Positions 49,347 through 57,962 of a DNA stretch of 64,000 nt are shown here, piece by piece. Source of the stretch: Promineifilum sp. GTDB lineage: Bacteria > Chloroflexota > Anaerolineae > Promineifilales > Promineifilaceae. The notes under the pieces were generated by a model. That model was not told where the DNA came from and searched no databases. It was given only the letters and a program-made list of their open reading frames with translations. A program made the position numbers and the translations under genes. Within the stretch, counting starts at the first letter, position 1, and every line of letters begins with the position of its first letter. The stretch is taken from NCBI GenBank assembly GCA_020634335.1, contig JACKBY010000017.1, forward strand, positions 1 through 64,000, written 5' to 3'.

Positions 49347-49449
49347 AACGAGCGACGAATGACCGGCGATAAACCACGCCCTCCTGACCCCGAACGAAGA
49401 ACAACCCTTCATCCCTCATTCGTCATTCGTCGTTCGTCATTCGTCATTC
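49347..49449. repeat. Heptad hairpin element at the 5' end of the first PMT-like gene
   Basis: Left arm: ACGAGCGACGAATGACC (49347-49363). Right arm (49413-49449): CATTCGT repeated with CGTTCGT. It overlaps the start of the glycosyltransferase gene and encodes part of its cytoplasmic N-terminus (PSFVIRRSSFVI). Confidence 0.55.
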
Positions 49450-51494
49450 TCCTCATCCTCCTGGCCGCCTTTGCCCTGCGCGTCTGGCATCTGACCGGCC
49501 TGCCACCCGGCCTGACCCACGACGAGGCCAACCACGGTCGCGAGGCCATCGGCGTTCTCAACGGCGTCTTTCTCTACTTCTTCCCGCTCAACTACGGCAG
49601 CGAGCCGCTCTACAGCTACACCGTGGCCCTGTTCATGGCCCTGCTCGGTCGCGGGGTTCTGGCCTTGCGCCTGGTCAACGTCATCTTCGGCACGGCCGTT
49701 ATCGCCGCGACCTACGTCTGGGCCTCGCCCCGGCTCGGCCGCCCGGTCGCCCTGCTGGGCGCGGCGCTGATGGCCGTCTCCTTCTGGCCGCTGGCCTCCA
49801 GCCGCGAGGCGCTGCGGGCCGGAATGCTGCCGTTCTTTATGGCTCTGGCAGTCTATGCCTTTTGGCGAATGACGAATGACGAATTACGAATGACCCATGA
49901 AGCAAAGAGCGCCGCCCCCGAACCGGCATCCAAACTCGTCACGCGTCGCTCGTCACTCGTCATTCTCTTTGGTCTGGCCGTCGCCCTGACGCTCCATGTC
50001 TACCTGGCGGCGCGGGTGAGTTGGTTGCTGTTCCCGGCGTATCTGGCCTATCTGGCGCTGGTCGACCGGGCCGCGTTTCGCCGCGCGTGGTGGCCCGCGC
50101 TGGCGGGGCTGTTGCTGGCGGCGGCTTTGGTCGCCCCCATGTTTCTCTATCTGCGCGCCCACCCGGAGATGCAGACCCGGCTGGACATGCTCGACCAGCC
50201 GCTGCAAGACATCGCCGCGGGCCATTTCGGCCCCATCTGGCTGAACGCTCGCGACGCGCTCCTGGCCTTCGTCTGGCCCGGCTTCGGCGACCAGTTCCTG
50301 GCCTACAATATCCCTGGCCGGCCGGTGCTCGATGCCGTCTCGGCCGTTTTCTTCGTGGCGGGCCTCCTCGTCTGCTTGTGGCGCTGGCGGCGGCCGGCCC
50401 ACGCCTTCCTGCTGCTGTGGCTCCTGACGGGCATTCTCCCGTCGCTTGTGACCGGCCCCACGGCCAACACCACCCGCAACATGGCCGCGCTGCCGGCCGT
50501 CTATTTGATCGTGGCCGTCGGGGCAGTCGTGACGGTGGGACGGGTGGTGGAACGAATGACGAATGATGAATTACGAGTGACGAATGAAGAGCGCTCGTCA
50601 CTCGTCACTCGTCGTTCGTCACTCGTCGCTCTCCTGGTGCTGTGGGTCGCCTTCGTCTCAGCCCGAGATTACTTCGTGCGTTGGGGCGATTCGGCCGCGG
50701 TGCGCGGGGCCTATCAGCACACGCTGGTCAAATCGATCCACCATCTACAAGCCGGCTACCCCGATGCCGACCCCGTGCTGTTCTCCACCGTCTACCCCGG
50801 CCCGGCCCACGACTCATCCATCGCCCTGGTCGTGGCCGCCGACAGCCCGCCCCTCAGCGAGACGGCCCGCTGGGTCGATGCCCGCTACGCCCTCATCCTT
50901 CCCCCGGCCACCACGTTGGCCGTCATGCCCTATTCGACGCCGCCCCACCCGACCTTCATCCCCCTGTTGGGGGCGCTGGAGACGGTCGATCTGCGTCCCG
51001 ACGATCTCGATCCGCGCTTTACTATCTATCAGATCGATCCGGGCCAAAGTCGCGCGCTGGTGCGCTCCGTGCTCGCCCCCGGCCCCGCCGCCAACTTCAA
51101 CGGCGCCATCGAGCTGCTCGGCGCGCGCTGGCTTCAAGACGGCGTCCGGCCGGGCCAGACGGCCGAACTACTGACCCTGTGGCGCGTGCTCGACCCCGCG
51201 CGGGCCGGGCCGGTCGTGCCCCCCAGCTTCACCACCGACGCCGTCCTGTTCACCCACGTGCTCGACGGCGCGGGCGGCAACCTGACCCAACGCGACGCGC
51301 TGGACGCCCCGTCGTGGGCCTGGCAATCCGGCGACCTGATCGCTCAGGTACATCCAATGACTGTCCCGGCCTGGGCCGCTCCGGGGCAATACACAACCGT
51401 CGTGGGCCTCTATGACCGCGGCTCGGGCGCGCGCCTGCCCGTGATCGGCGGCGGCGACACCGCCGCCGCCCCCCCGCTGCTGATCAGCCCCTAA
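49359..51494 (+). CDS. PMT/ArnT-like membrane glycosyltransferase
   Basis: About 711 aa. Some ten or more membrane helices begin VILLILLAAFALRVWHLTGL; the first extracytoplasmic loop carries LTHDEANHGREA with the Asp-Glu pair used by lipid-sugar dependent transferases (ArnT/PMT/GT39 and GT83 types). After the sixth helix region FWR the protein contains an in-frame repeat-encoded insert (MTNDELRMTHEA...), and a second one near VERMTNDELRVTNEERSS. The C-terminal 250 residues are a soluble extracytoplasmic domain. It likely transfers a polyprenyl-phosphate sugar to protein or glycan at the outer face. The ATG at 49359 is uncertain since no ribosome site is seen and repeats cover the region; an upstream ATG at 49251 overlaps the previous gene. 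Confidence 0.8.
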   Translation: MTGDKPRPPDPERRTTLHPSFVIRRSSFVILLILLAAFALRVWHLTGLPPGLTHDEANHGREAIGVLNGVFLYFFPLNYGSEPLYSYTVALFMALLGRGVLALRLVNVIFGTAVIAATYVWASPRLGRPVALLGAALMAVSFWPLASSREALRAGMLPFFMALAVYAFWRMTNDELRMTHEAKSAAPEPASKLVTRRSSLVILFGLAVALTLHVYLAARVSWLLFPAYLAYLALVDRAAFRRAWWPALAGLLLAAALVAPMFLYLRAHPEMQTRLDMLDQPLQDIAAGHFGPIWLNARDALLAFVWPGFGDQFLAYNIPGRPVLDAVSAVFFVAGLLVCLWRWRRPAHAFLLLWLLTGILPSLVTGPTANTTRNMAALPAVYLIVAVGAVVTVGRVVERMTNDELRVTNEERSSLVTRRSSLVALLVLWVAFVSARDYFVRWGDSAAVRGAYQHTLVKSIHHLQAGYPDADPVLFSTVYPGPAHDSSIALVVAADSPPLSETARWVDARYALILPPATTLAVMPYSTPPHPTFIPLLGALETVDLRPDDLDPRFTIYQIDPGQSRALVRSVLAPGPAANFNGAIELLGARWLQDGVRPGQTAELLTLWRVLDPARAGPVVPPSFTTDAVLFTHVLDGAGGNLTQRDALDAPSWAWQSGDLIAQVHPMTVPAWAAPGQYTTVVGLYDRGSGARLPVIGGGDTAAAPPLLISP
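49866..49975. repeat. In-frame heptad hairpin element, glycosyltransferase 1, loop copy
   Basis: Left arm is TGACGAA/TTACGAA heptads (49868-49894), a spacer of about 38 nt, right arm CTCGTCAC-GCGTCGC-TCGTCAC-TCGTCATT (49934-49965). Translated in frame it gives MTNDELRMTHEAK...SKLVTRRSSLVIL, directly after FWR. Confidence 0.7.
50552..50628. repeat. In-frame heptad hairpin element, glycosyltransferase 1, second copy
   Basis: Six ACGAATG-like heptads (50552-50593) followed directly by five CTCGTCA/TTCGTCA heptads (50594-50628), which are their reverse complements. In frame it reads MTNDELRVTNEERSSLVTRR then SSLV, a 7-residue periodicity because three heptads are 21 nt. Confidence 0.75.
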
Positions 51495-51539
51495 ACGGAA
51501 CCCCCTTTCTCCCTTTCCCGCCAGCTTCCCCTCTGTCCT

Positions 51540-51568
51540 TTGAAAACCTGGCCCCTCTGCGCTATGAT
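51540..51568 (+). promoter_or_regulatory. Promoter of the sortase gene (leaderless)
   Basis: TTGAAA (51540-51545) and TATGAT (51563-51568), spacer 17 bp. The ATG at 51575 is 6 nt downstream. Confidence 0.65.
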
Positions 51569-51574
51569 TCCCTC

Positions 51575-52543
51575 ATGGCCCGCCAAAAGTCGCCCGAAGA
51601 ACTGAGCGCCGCCGAGCTGGAACGGCTGCTCTACGCGCGCCGCCACATGGAGCGGGAGCAACGTCTGCGCCGTGCCCAAGCCGAAGGCCGAATCGTCGTC
51701 CCCGACCCCGGCCGCGACGCGGCCGGAGATCTGCCGGCTGTGCCGCCCGTGGAGGCCGCCTTGCCGGCCGTGCCCCGTCGTTCCTTTTGGCGCTGGTTAG
51801 CCGATCGGGGGCTGCTGTTGATAGAGGTCGCCGCCGCCGTGGCCCTGCTGACCATCGTCGGTAGCCTGTGGGCCACCAACAACCGGCTCAACCGCGAACT
51901 GGCCGCGGTGCAGGCCACCCAGAGCCAGGCGCTGGCCCTGCCCACGGCCACGGCCACCCCGGCCATCGGCGTCGTCTTGTTGCCCGGCGGCCACCGCCCC
52001 CCGGTCGACGGTCAGGCCCCCCAGCCGGGCGAGGCGGGCGGCATCCCCGAACACCTGCTGCCCATCGTCAACGCCTACGTGCCGCCGCCCATTCCCACAC
52101 CCGGCCCCGAAACGCCCCGCCGTCTGGAGATTCCCACGCTCAACGGCGATTATCCCATCGTACAGGGCGACGATTGGGAACAGCTCAAGCAAGGCATCGG
52201 CCAATACGTCGGCAGCGGCCGCCCCGGCCGGTCCGGCAACGTCGTCCTGTCGGGCCACAACGACATCTACGGCGAGCCGTTCCGCTATCTGGACCGGCTG
52301 AAGCCGGGCGACGAGATCATCGTCTCCACCGAACGACAGGCCTATACCTACGTCGTCAGCGAGGTGCAGGTCGTCGACCCGACGGACGTGTGGGTGATGG
52401 GGCCGACCGACGAGGCGCGGGTGACCCTGATCTCCTGCTACCCCTACCGCGTCAACACCCGCCGTATCATTGTATTCGCCGAACTGGCCCCGGGCAGCAC
52501 GGATACGGGCCGGGCAGCGGTGGCCGCGGCCCCCACGCGCTGA
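51575..52543 (+). CDS. Sortase (class D/E-like transpeptidase)
   Basis: 322 aa. A charged cytoplasmic N-terminus of about 65 residues, one membrane helix (LLLIEVAAAVALLTIVGSLW), a long linker, then the sortase beta-barrel. Catalytic residues are His in VVLSGHNDIYGEPF, Cys in TLISCYPY and Arg in NTRRIIVFAELAP. It would cut a C-terminal sorting signal and link the surface protein to a target. No obvious LPxTG substrate is adjacent. It sits among glycosyltransferases and small membrane proteins, fitting a surface assembly role. Confidence 0.92.
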   Translation: MARQKSPEELSAAELERLLYARRHMEREQRLRRAQAEGRIVVPDPGRDAAGDLPAVPPVEAALPAVPRRSFWRWLADRGLLLIEVAAAVALLTIVGSLWATNNRLNRELAAVQATQSQALALPTATATPAIGVVLLPGGHRPPVDGQAPQPGEAGGIPEHLLPIVNAYVPPPIPTPGPETPRRLEIPTLNGDYPIVQGDDWEQLKQGIGQYVGSGRPGRSGNVVLSGHNDIYGEPFRYLDRLKPGDEIIVSTERQAYTYVVSEVQVVDPTDVWVMGPTDEARVTLISCYPYRVNTRRIIVFAELAPGSTDTGRAAVAAAPTR

Positions 52544-52615
52544 TCCGCCACTCGACGGCCGGCCCCCACGGCGCTATACTTCCAGGCAGATTTCCGACCC
52601 ATAACAGGATTGATC

Positions 52616-52900
52616 ATGACAAAAAAGAGTAATCGCCCCAAAGCAAAATCCTCGGCCAAGACCACGGCCAAAGCGACGACGAACGATGTCGTAACGACCG
52701 AGATCGCCTCCGCGCCGACCACGCCCCAACCCCGGCCCTCTCGCGCGCCCAAGTTGTCGCGCAGCCAGATCGCGTCCGAGCGCATCGAGGAAGAATACGC
52801 CTACATCACCGATGACCTGCGGCGCGTCTTTGTGTTGGCCGGGGCCATCTTCGTGCTATTGATCGTGCTGAATATCGTCCTCAGCCGCGCCGGCATCTAG
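52616..52900 (+). CDS. Small membrane protein, 94 aa
   Basis: A Lys/Ala/Thr/Pro-rich, disordered N-terminal 50 residues (TKKSNRPKAKSSAKTTAKAT), then a conserved-looking soluble patch (SERIEEEYAYITDDLRRVFV) and a single C-terminal helix (AGAIFVLLIVLNIVLSRAG). The family is not named here. It is frequently seen near envelope genes in related bacteria by my recollection, which is not proof. AGGA precedes the ATG at 52616. Composition suggests a tail-anchored protein facing the cytoplasm. Confidence 0.75.
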   Translation: MTKKSNRPKAKSSAKTTAKATTNDVVTTEIASAPTTPQPRPSRAPKLSRSQIASERIEEEYAYITDDLRRVFVLAGAIFVLLIVLNIVLSRAGI

Positions 52901-52990
52901 CGGAAGCCGCCTCATCTATTGGGAAAAGAATGAAGTACGGATGAAACGGCTTGAAGGTCGGCCTATTGATCAAGAAGAAAGGTGGTCGTC

Positions 52991-53563
52991 ATGACGAAGA
53001 AGAACGGCAAAAGCACCAACGCCTGGTTGTGGACCCTCATCAGCGGTCTTGTCGCCCTGGTGCTCGGGCTCTATCTGCTCTTAAGTGCCAATAGCTCCGC
53101 CCCCTTGCTCGTCGGCTACGCGCTGGCCGGCTACCTGACCGTTTCAGGGGCCATTCAAACGTTTTCCAGTATCTTCAATCGCAATGCGCCCGGCTCCCGA
53201 ACCGACAGGCTGCGCGGGCTGGTGGGCTTCGGCGGCGGCGGTGTGCTGCTCCTGCTGGCCTATTTCGACATCCTGTCGCCGGCGGCCTCCTACGTGGTCC
53301 TGGCCGTCCTGTTGATCGTCTACGGCGTGCTGGGCCTGTTCGAAGTGCTGTTCGACCGCGGTCCCAAGGCCTTTAGCTGGATGCCGCTCGTCATCAACCT
53401 CCTGCTGGTGGCGCTGGGCGTGCTAGCCTTCGTTTTCCGGGCGCGAGAACTGAATCTGCTGACCTGGGCCGGGGCGCTCCTGTCGGTCATCGGCCTGGTC
53501 TTGCTGCTCTACGGCTACTTCATCCAGAAGCGCAGTCGCAATGCGGCCATAGTGTCGGGATAG
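52991..53563 (+). CDS. DUF308/HdeD-like membrane protein
   Basis: 190 aa with six membrane helices in three hairpins: AWLWTLISGLVALVLGLYLLL, then LVGYALAGYLTVSGAIQTFS, LVGFGGGGVLLLLAYF and later VINLLLVALGVLAFVF. The GLVALVLGL repeats are typical of the DUF308/HdeD family, known for acid resistance in E. coli but mostly of unknown role. ATG 52991 is preferred over the upstream GTG because GGTGG precedes it. Confidence 0.8.
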   Translation: MTKKNGKSTNAWLWTLISGLVALVLGLYLLLSANSSAPLLVGYALAGYLTVSGAIQTFSSIFNRNAPGSRTDRLRGLVGFGGGGVLLLLAYFDILSPAASYVVLAVLLIVYGVLGLFEVLFDRGPKAFSWMPLVINLLLVALGVLAFVFRARELNLLTWAGALLSVIGLVLLLYGYFIQKRSRNAAIVSG

Positions 53564-53652
53564 TTGCCGCCGGAAACGCAGCCGGGACTAGAAGGCGGCA
53601 AGCCAACGGCCATTTTTATCTACCTTGGCCGGTTATATGAGCAGGCCGGCAC

Positions 53653-54333
53653 TTAGCGATTACTACCATTGAAGGCCATGGCCGTGTCTGCGCCGGCCGC
53701 CCCGGCATAGTTGAGAATATTGGATACGGCGACGATCTTCTTGCCGTTCGTCGATTGGATGACTACGGATCCCACAAAGTTGTTCAGCGCTGTGTCGTAG
53801 AAGTTATGCGTGTCGTAAGTGCCGTTTAAGGTCGCTGTTTGGGTAAGCGCTGGGTTGCCGGCCTGATCAAACCACGTTGCCGTAATATTGTTGATGCCGC
53901 TATCGGCATTCTGAACGTTTACCCCGCTGACCCAATTTCCACCCGTCGCCGTGTAATTGTCATACCACAGCGGCAAATGGATGGTCGCCGTGCCGCCGAG
54001 CGCCAGGTTCGACATCAATTGGATAATAGTGCCCGTCGTTCTGGCTTCGCTCATCTGCCCTACCAGCGGTTTGCCGTTCGTCGACGTGATGCGAATGGAA
54101 CCGAGGAATCCGTCGGGAATCTGAGCCGGGTTATACAGCACGTACGGTGAGTTAGATGAGATAGTGTCGACGACGGTCTGACCTTGCTGGTTGCCGTTCA
54201 TGTCGTAGTAGCGCGCTTCGAAATTGGCCGAGGATGAGCTGGTATTTTGCAGGGTGATGCCGGTCGTGCTGTTACTGTAGTTCTCCTTGACCAGCGGCGC
54301 ATAGAGGTCGTGTTTCCTGCGCTGCTGAAGGCA
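53653..54333 (-). pseudogene. C-terminal part of frame-disrupted M23 peptidase
   Basis: The minus-strand frame running from the TAA at 54334 to the stop at 53653 has no further stop. It reads through YAPLVKENYSNSTTGITLQN and MNGNQQGQTVVDTISSNSPY to TAMAFNGSNR, a beta-rich repeat domain. Just after 54334, the expected link AAYNAFSSAGNT is in the +1 frame until about 54285, so two compensating indels appear to bracket a short wrong-frame segment. The domain belongs with the M23 gene upstream. Confidence 0.6.
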
Positions 54334-55524
54334 TTATACGCCGCCGGTCGGTTGTCCGTTGCGACTGGTAATGAGAAGGGTCGAGGAGTCCTGGTTCGAC
54401 ACCACGATGCCCGAATAGGCGACATCTGGCTCGTCGGCTACAACAGAAGTGCCTTGAGGATTGGAATTCCGCCCGCTCTGTCCGATAGAGTAGCCCGCAT
54501 TGTAAAAGCTAGTGTAGTTTACATTGCGCCGTGAGGTTTCATGGTTGCGGATGAATAGTTGCGCATCCCACAATGAACTCGGCCTCACGGTCGGCAGCCA
54601 GGCAGGGTACAGCCCAACAAACGTGGCTGTGTCGAAGGCGAAGGTATGCGAGCCCAAGTCGTAGACATGCGCGCCGCCACAGCCTGTGGACAGGTTGGCG
54701 GCATAAAGGGAGTATGTCCCCGGCCGAACGTCAGTCGTCCCGAAGTTCTCGTGAAAGATGTCGTCCGGGTTGGCCCAAGTGAAGGAGTAGGTGCGGGAAG
54801 ATGCGTAACCCGTCGTTGGTGCTTGCTTCTGGATGCCGCAGACGACGAGGTTGCTTACCGGGTTGCCGTTGGTATCTTTGACCTGGCCGATCGCTGTGCT
54901 GGTACCGGGATAGGGCGTAAGCCATAGTTCTGGATTGCGAGAGCGATCCTCTGATTCAAGTGTATTGGGTGCCAAACTTATGTTATTCACAGACGGGTTC
55001 AAAACGACTTGGAAATGTAGATGATGACCACTACTGTTTCCCGTGCTATGAATGTCCGCAATGTGAGCACCGGCTGCCACTGTGTCGCCGATGTTAGGTG
55101 CTACAGAATATTGGCTTAAGTGAGCGTAAATTGTATAAACAAACGCGATAGAGTTAGTGGTCTGATCATAATGCCGTAGAGACGCTTCATGACGAATCAG
55201 CACAAAGTTCCCAAATGCCGAATTAGGGGGATATGTACCGTCCCGTATATCCTCGCGCATATCTATTACAATCCCATTCGCAACAGCAAAAATCGCCGTG
55301 CCTATTGGGTTGGGAAAGTCTAGTCCTCTATGTTGCTGTGGGCCTAATTCGGTGGCCCACAAGTAAGTTTGGTTAATCTGGCCGTCATTATTGGAAACGG
55401 GTCTCTCCACTTGATGGGCGGATTGAGATCGTCCAACAAACGCAACTGCTAAAGCAAGTGCAAAGAAAATAGCAGTGGCTGATCTCTGCATTCGTCCTAC
55501 TTGTTTGTGCGGAATGATTTTCAT
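54334..55524 (-). CDS. M23 (LytM/lysostaphin-type) metallopeptidase, N-terminal part
   Basis: 396 aa. A signal peptide (SATAIFFALALAVAFVGRS) precedes the zinc peptidase domain. The metal-binding HRGLDF (HxxxD) and the second motif SGHHLHFQV (HxH) are both intact, as is AHLSQYSVAPNIGD. It would cleave peptide cross-links of the cell wall or a related surface polymer. The C-terminal half has adhesin-like beta repeats, and the frame stops early at 54334, while a downstream segment of the same domain continues. The AT-richer composition differs from neighbours and suggests horizontal acquisition. Confidence 0.8.
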   Translation of the reverse strand: MKIIPHKQVGRMQRSATAIFFALALAVAFVGRSQSAHQVERPVSNNDGQINQTYLWATELGPQQHRGLDFPNPIGTAIFAVANGIVIDMREDIRDGTYPPNSAFGNFVLIRHEASLRHYDQTTNSIAFVYTIYAHLSQYSVAPNIGDTVAAGAHIADIHSTGNSSGHHLHFQVVLNPSVNNISLAPNTLESEDRSRNPELWLTPYPGTSTAIGQVKDTNGNPVSNLVVCGIQKQAPTTGYASSRTYSFTWANPDDIFHENFGTTDVRPGTYSLYAANLSTGCGGAHVYDLGSHTFAFDTATFVGLYPAWLPTVRPSSLWDAQLFIRNHETSRRNVNYTSFYNAGYSIGQSGRNSNPQGTSVVADEPDVAYSGIVVSNQDSSTLLITSRNGQPTGGV

Positions 55525-55546
55525 GGCTTCACCCTCTTATTTGCCC

Positions 55547-56929
55547 TCAGGGACCCACCAACAACCCATCGTCAAAGACAGTCATGATATCGACCAACTT
55601 CCGTTCACTACCGTCAGCCAGAGACAGGACCCATACTTCGGCCAACTCATCCTGCATTGGAACTTTGACAAAGACAAGTTGTGTTCCGTCAGGCGTCCAT
55701 AAAGGTAACAATACATCGATCCCTAGATCGGTTTTCGGGACGTCGGCGTTGCCATGAGTGATACGCTTAATCTCAAAACTGGATAAATCAGCCACCCAGA
55801 TATCGTAACCAGAAAATTCTCTTTCGTGTGAAGCCGGACCACTGAATACGATCCGATCCCCTCCTAAAGGCCAAGGGACTGGTGTAAATAATACGTTGAT
55901 GCTATCAGTTATCTGCTTCCGTTCACCGCTGACTGGATCAATGACCCACAAGTGTGGCCCTCTGCCACCCTCTCCGGCTGACCAACCAAAGACGAGCGAG
56001 CCGGACCTCGGCAGCCACTGAGGTCCTCCTAGTATATAAAGAGTGTGTTCAATCAGTACTCGCAGAGGTTCTATTCCTTCCACGTCAACCAACATTAAGG
56101 CGGTTGATTGATTGATAACCTGATCCACTATCGCCAGATAACGGTTGTCAGGCGACCAGGCAACTCCGCTTATCGCTACAGAGTGTTCGTTGGCACGATC
56201 AACCTCGTACACTTCGGTAGTTTTGCCGCCAGCTACGTCCACCACCCACACCCCTCCCGTCTCTGTCGAGATATAAGCCAGCCGCTTCCCGTCCGGCGAC
56301 CAGACCGGCTCTGCACCGTACTTGACCAGAGGACGGAGCGCGCGACTTTCCACGTCGAATAGGTTAATATGCGTCGGGTAGGGTGCGCCGTAAGACATTT
56401 GGGGATTAGCCTCTTCGGTCAATATCAGTGCGAACGTTTGACCGCCGGGCGAAATGGCCCCCCAGGAACGGAACCGAACATCGATTTCTCGCGGCGTCAA
56501 ATACAGCCCAAACTCCTTGACCGGGTCGAGGAAGACGGCTGGCTTCATCTCGCCCTCGCTACGCATGGTCAGAATCACGTCTCCGTCGCGCCAGAACAGG
56601 CTGAAGGGTTGGGCCGTCGCCCCCTCCGGCAGGGGAATGATCGGCGGCGCGGCCGTCGGGATGGGCGTCACCACCGGCGTCGGCGGTTGGGTCGGATCGG
56701 GTGGGACGGTCTCGGTCGGCTCTTCAGTCGGCTCGGGTGGATCGGTCGGCGGGGGCGTTTGGGTCGGCCAGGGGTAGGGCGGCAGGGTGGCCGTGGGCCG
56801 GGGCGCAACGGTCGCCGGGTAGGCGTCGGCCGGCGGCTCCACTACGGCCGGCGATCCGCAGGCGGCAATGACGGCGATCAGAGCGGAGAGGCTGAACACA
56901 ACCCGCAGGCGCTTATATCCGGTGACCAT
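55547..56929 (-). CDS. PD40 beta-propeller lipoprotein
   Basis: 460 aa. Lipoprotein signal IAVIAAC with the Cys lipobox near residue 23, then a 90-residue Pro/Thr linker (TLPPYPWPTQTPPPTDPPEP). The rest is a TolB-like propeller with WSPDGKRLAYIST, VAWSPDNRYLAIVDQ, and LWTPDGTQLVFVKVP blades. It is probably tethered outside the membrane; function unknown. Immediately downstream (22 bp) and in the same direction is the M23 gene, suggesting co-transcription. The start at 56929 is supported by GGAAGG. Confidence 0.82.
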   Translation of the reverse strand: MVTGYKRLRVVFSLSALIAVIAACGSPAVVEPPADAYPATVAPRPTATLPPYPWPTQTPPPTDPPEPTEEPTETVPPDPTQPPTPVVTPIPTAAPPIIPLPEGATAQPFSLFWRDGDVILTMRSEGEMKPAVFLDPVKEFGLYLTPREIDVRFRSWGAISPGGQTFALILTEEANPQMSYGAPYPTHINLFDVESRALRPLVKYGAEPVWSPDGKRLAYISTETGGVWVVDVAGGKTTEVYEVDRANEHSVAISGVAWSPDNRYLAIVDQVINQSTALMLVDVEGIEPLRVLIEHTLYILGGPQWLPRSGSLVFGWSAGEGGRGPHLWVIDPVSGERKQITDSINVLFTPVPWPLGGDRIVFSGPASHEREFSGYDIWVADLSSFEIKRITHGNADVPKTDLGIDVLLPLWTPDGTQLVFVKVPMQDELAEVWVLSLADGSERKLVDIMTVFDDGLLVGP

Positions 56930-57141
56930 GGGCGCACCTTCCTGTTGGACGAAACTGGTGAATGGATTACCGACGACAAACGAGAGCGGATCGCTCCGAT
57001 AGCCGGTCGCCGCTGGTATGGCTGCTCCCCGCGGCGGTTCCGGGAAATACGTCGATGGATATTCACATTCTATAGCGCTTCCCCCCCCGTCAATCCGTAA
57101 AAATATGCAGAAAAGAGCGGCCAAAAAGCCGTTCGGGTCAG

Positions 57142-57170
57142 TTGACTGACCCATTACCCTGTGCTATGAT
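57142..57170 (+). promoter_or_regulatory. Promoter of infC-rpmI-rplT
   Basis: TTGACT (57142-57147) and TATGAT (57165-57170) with a 17-bp spacer. The predicted leader of about 80 nt includes a hairpin AACGGCGG/CCGTCGTT (57216-57236 region), possibly a site for feedback by IF3 or L20. Confidence 0.7.
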
Positions 57171-57257
57171 TGAGCCTTAGGCTATAGGCCTATGTTTTGT
57201 TGTCGGTTTAACATGAGGAACGGCGGCCCGCCGTCGTTCGCCAAATGAGGGTAGTAG

Positions 57258-57866
57258 ATTAAAAGAGTAAGACGACCACAAGTAACCAAAGCCATCACCA
57301 TTGATTACCGGATCAACCGGCAGATCAGGGCGCGTGAAGTGCGCCTGATCGACCACAATGGTGAAAATCGGGGCGTTCTGCCCTTCTTCGAGGCGCTGCG
57401 CATCGCGGAAGACGCGGAACTGGATTTGGTTGAAGTGGCCCCGAACGCCAACCCGCCCGTATGCCGGGTGCTCGATTTCGGTAAGTTCGCCTACGAACAA
57501 ACCAAGAAAGAGCGCGAGGCGCGCAAGAATCAGAAAAAGATCGAGATCAAGACGATTCGTCTGTCGCCTCGGACGGGTGATTACCATAAAGATATAGGCG
57601 TGCGTAATGCACGCAAATGGCTCGAAGAGGGCAAAAAGGTCAAGTTTATGGTCCGGTTCAAGTCGCGGGAGATTTCTTACCCGGAGATCGGACAAAAGGC
57701 CTTGCAGGATATCGCCGAGGAATTGAGCGATATCGCCATTGTCGAACAGCAGCCCACGCTGGAAGGCTGGCGCATGACCCTGACGCTGGCCCCGGAGAGC
57801 GCCGTGCCCCAAAAGGGCCAGGCCAGCTCCGAGGCCCCCAAAGAGCCGGAAGCAACCCAAGGATAA
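57258..57866 (+). CDS. infC: Translation initiation factor IF-3, with AUU start
   Basis: IF3 binds the 30S subunit and proofreads start codon and initiator tRNA choice. The IF3-N domain begins YRINRQIRAREVRLIDHNGE, the linker is KFAYEQTKKEREARKNQKKI and the IF3-C domain contains TIRLSPRTGDYHKDIGVRNA. No ATG, GTG or TTG start covers the needed N-terminus; the first AUG-like codon in frame is ATT at 57258, directly after an in-frame TAG and 6 nt after GAGGG. AUU initiation is known for E. coli infC, where it allows autoregulation. A GTG at 57339 would drop conserved residues. The protein is 202 aa. Confidence 0.9.
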   Translation: MKRVRRPQVTKAITIDYRINRQIRAREVRLIDHNGENRGVLPFFEALRIAEDAELDLVEVAPNANPPVCRVLDFGKFAYEQTKKEREARKNQKKIEIKTIRLSPRTGDYHKDIGVRNARKWLEEGKKVKFMVRFKSREISYPEIGQKALQDIAEELSDIAIVEQQPTLEGWRMTLTLAPESAVPQKGQASSEAPKEPEATQG

Positions 57867-57869
57867 AAG

Positions 57870-57891
57870 AAGCCCTTCGGGGCTTTTTTTT
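57870..57891 (+). terminator. Intrinsic terminator between infC and rpmI
   Basis: AGCCC-TTCG-GGGCT (57871-57884) with an 8-nt T-run. It could reduce or regulate read-through into rpmI-rplT. Confidence 0.8.
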
Positions 57892-57962
57892 CGGCAGAAG
57901 CCGGCGACGAGGACGAGCTCCCGCCGGTTGCGCGATTAAACTGAAGAAAGGGATGTAACATC

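Noticed and set aside
49347..50628. Heptad hairpins as simple slippage low complexity
   Set aside because: Arms are reverse complements, not a single tandem run, and recur at matching positions in paralogues with different unit sequences, which slippage alone does not explain.
57339..57866. GTG 57339 as the start of infC
   Set aside because: It would delete the conserved YRINRQIRAREV segment; the upstream ATT with a ribosome binding site explains the full domain.
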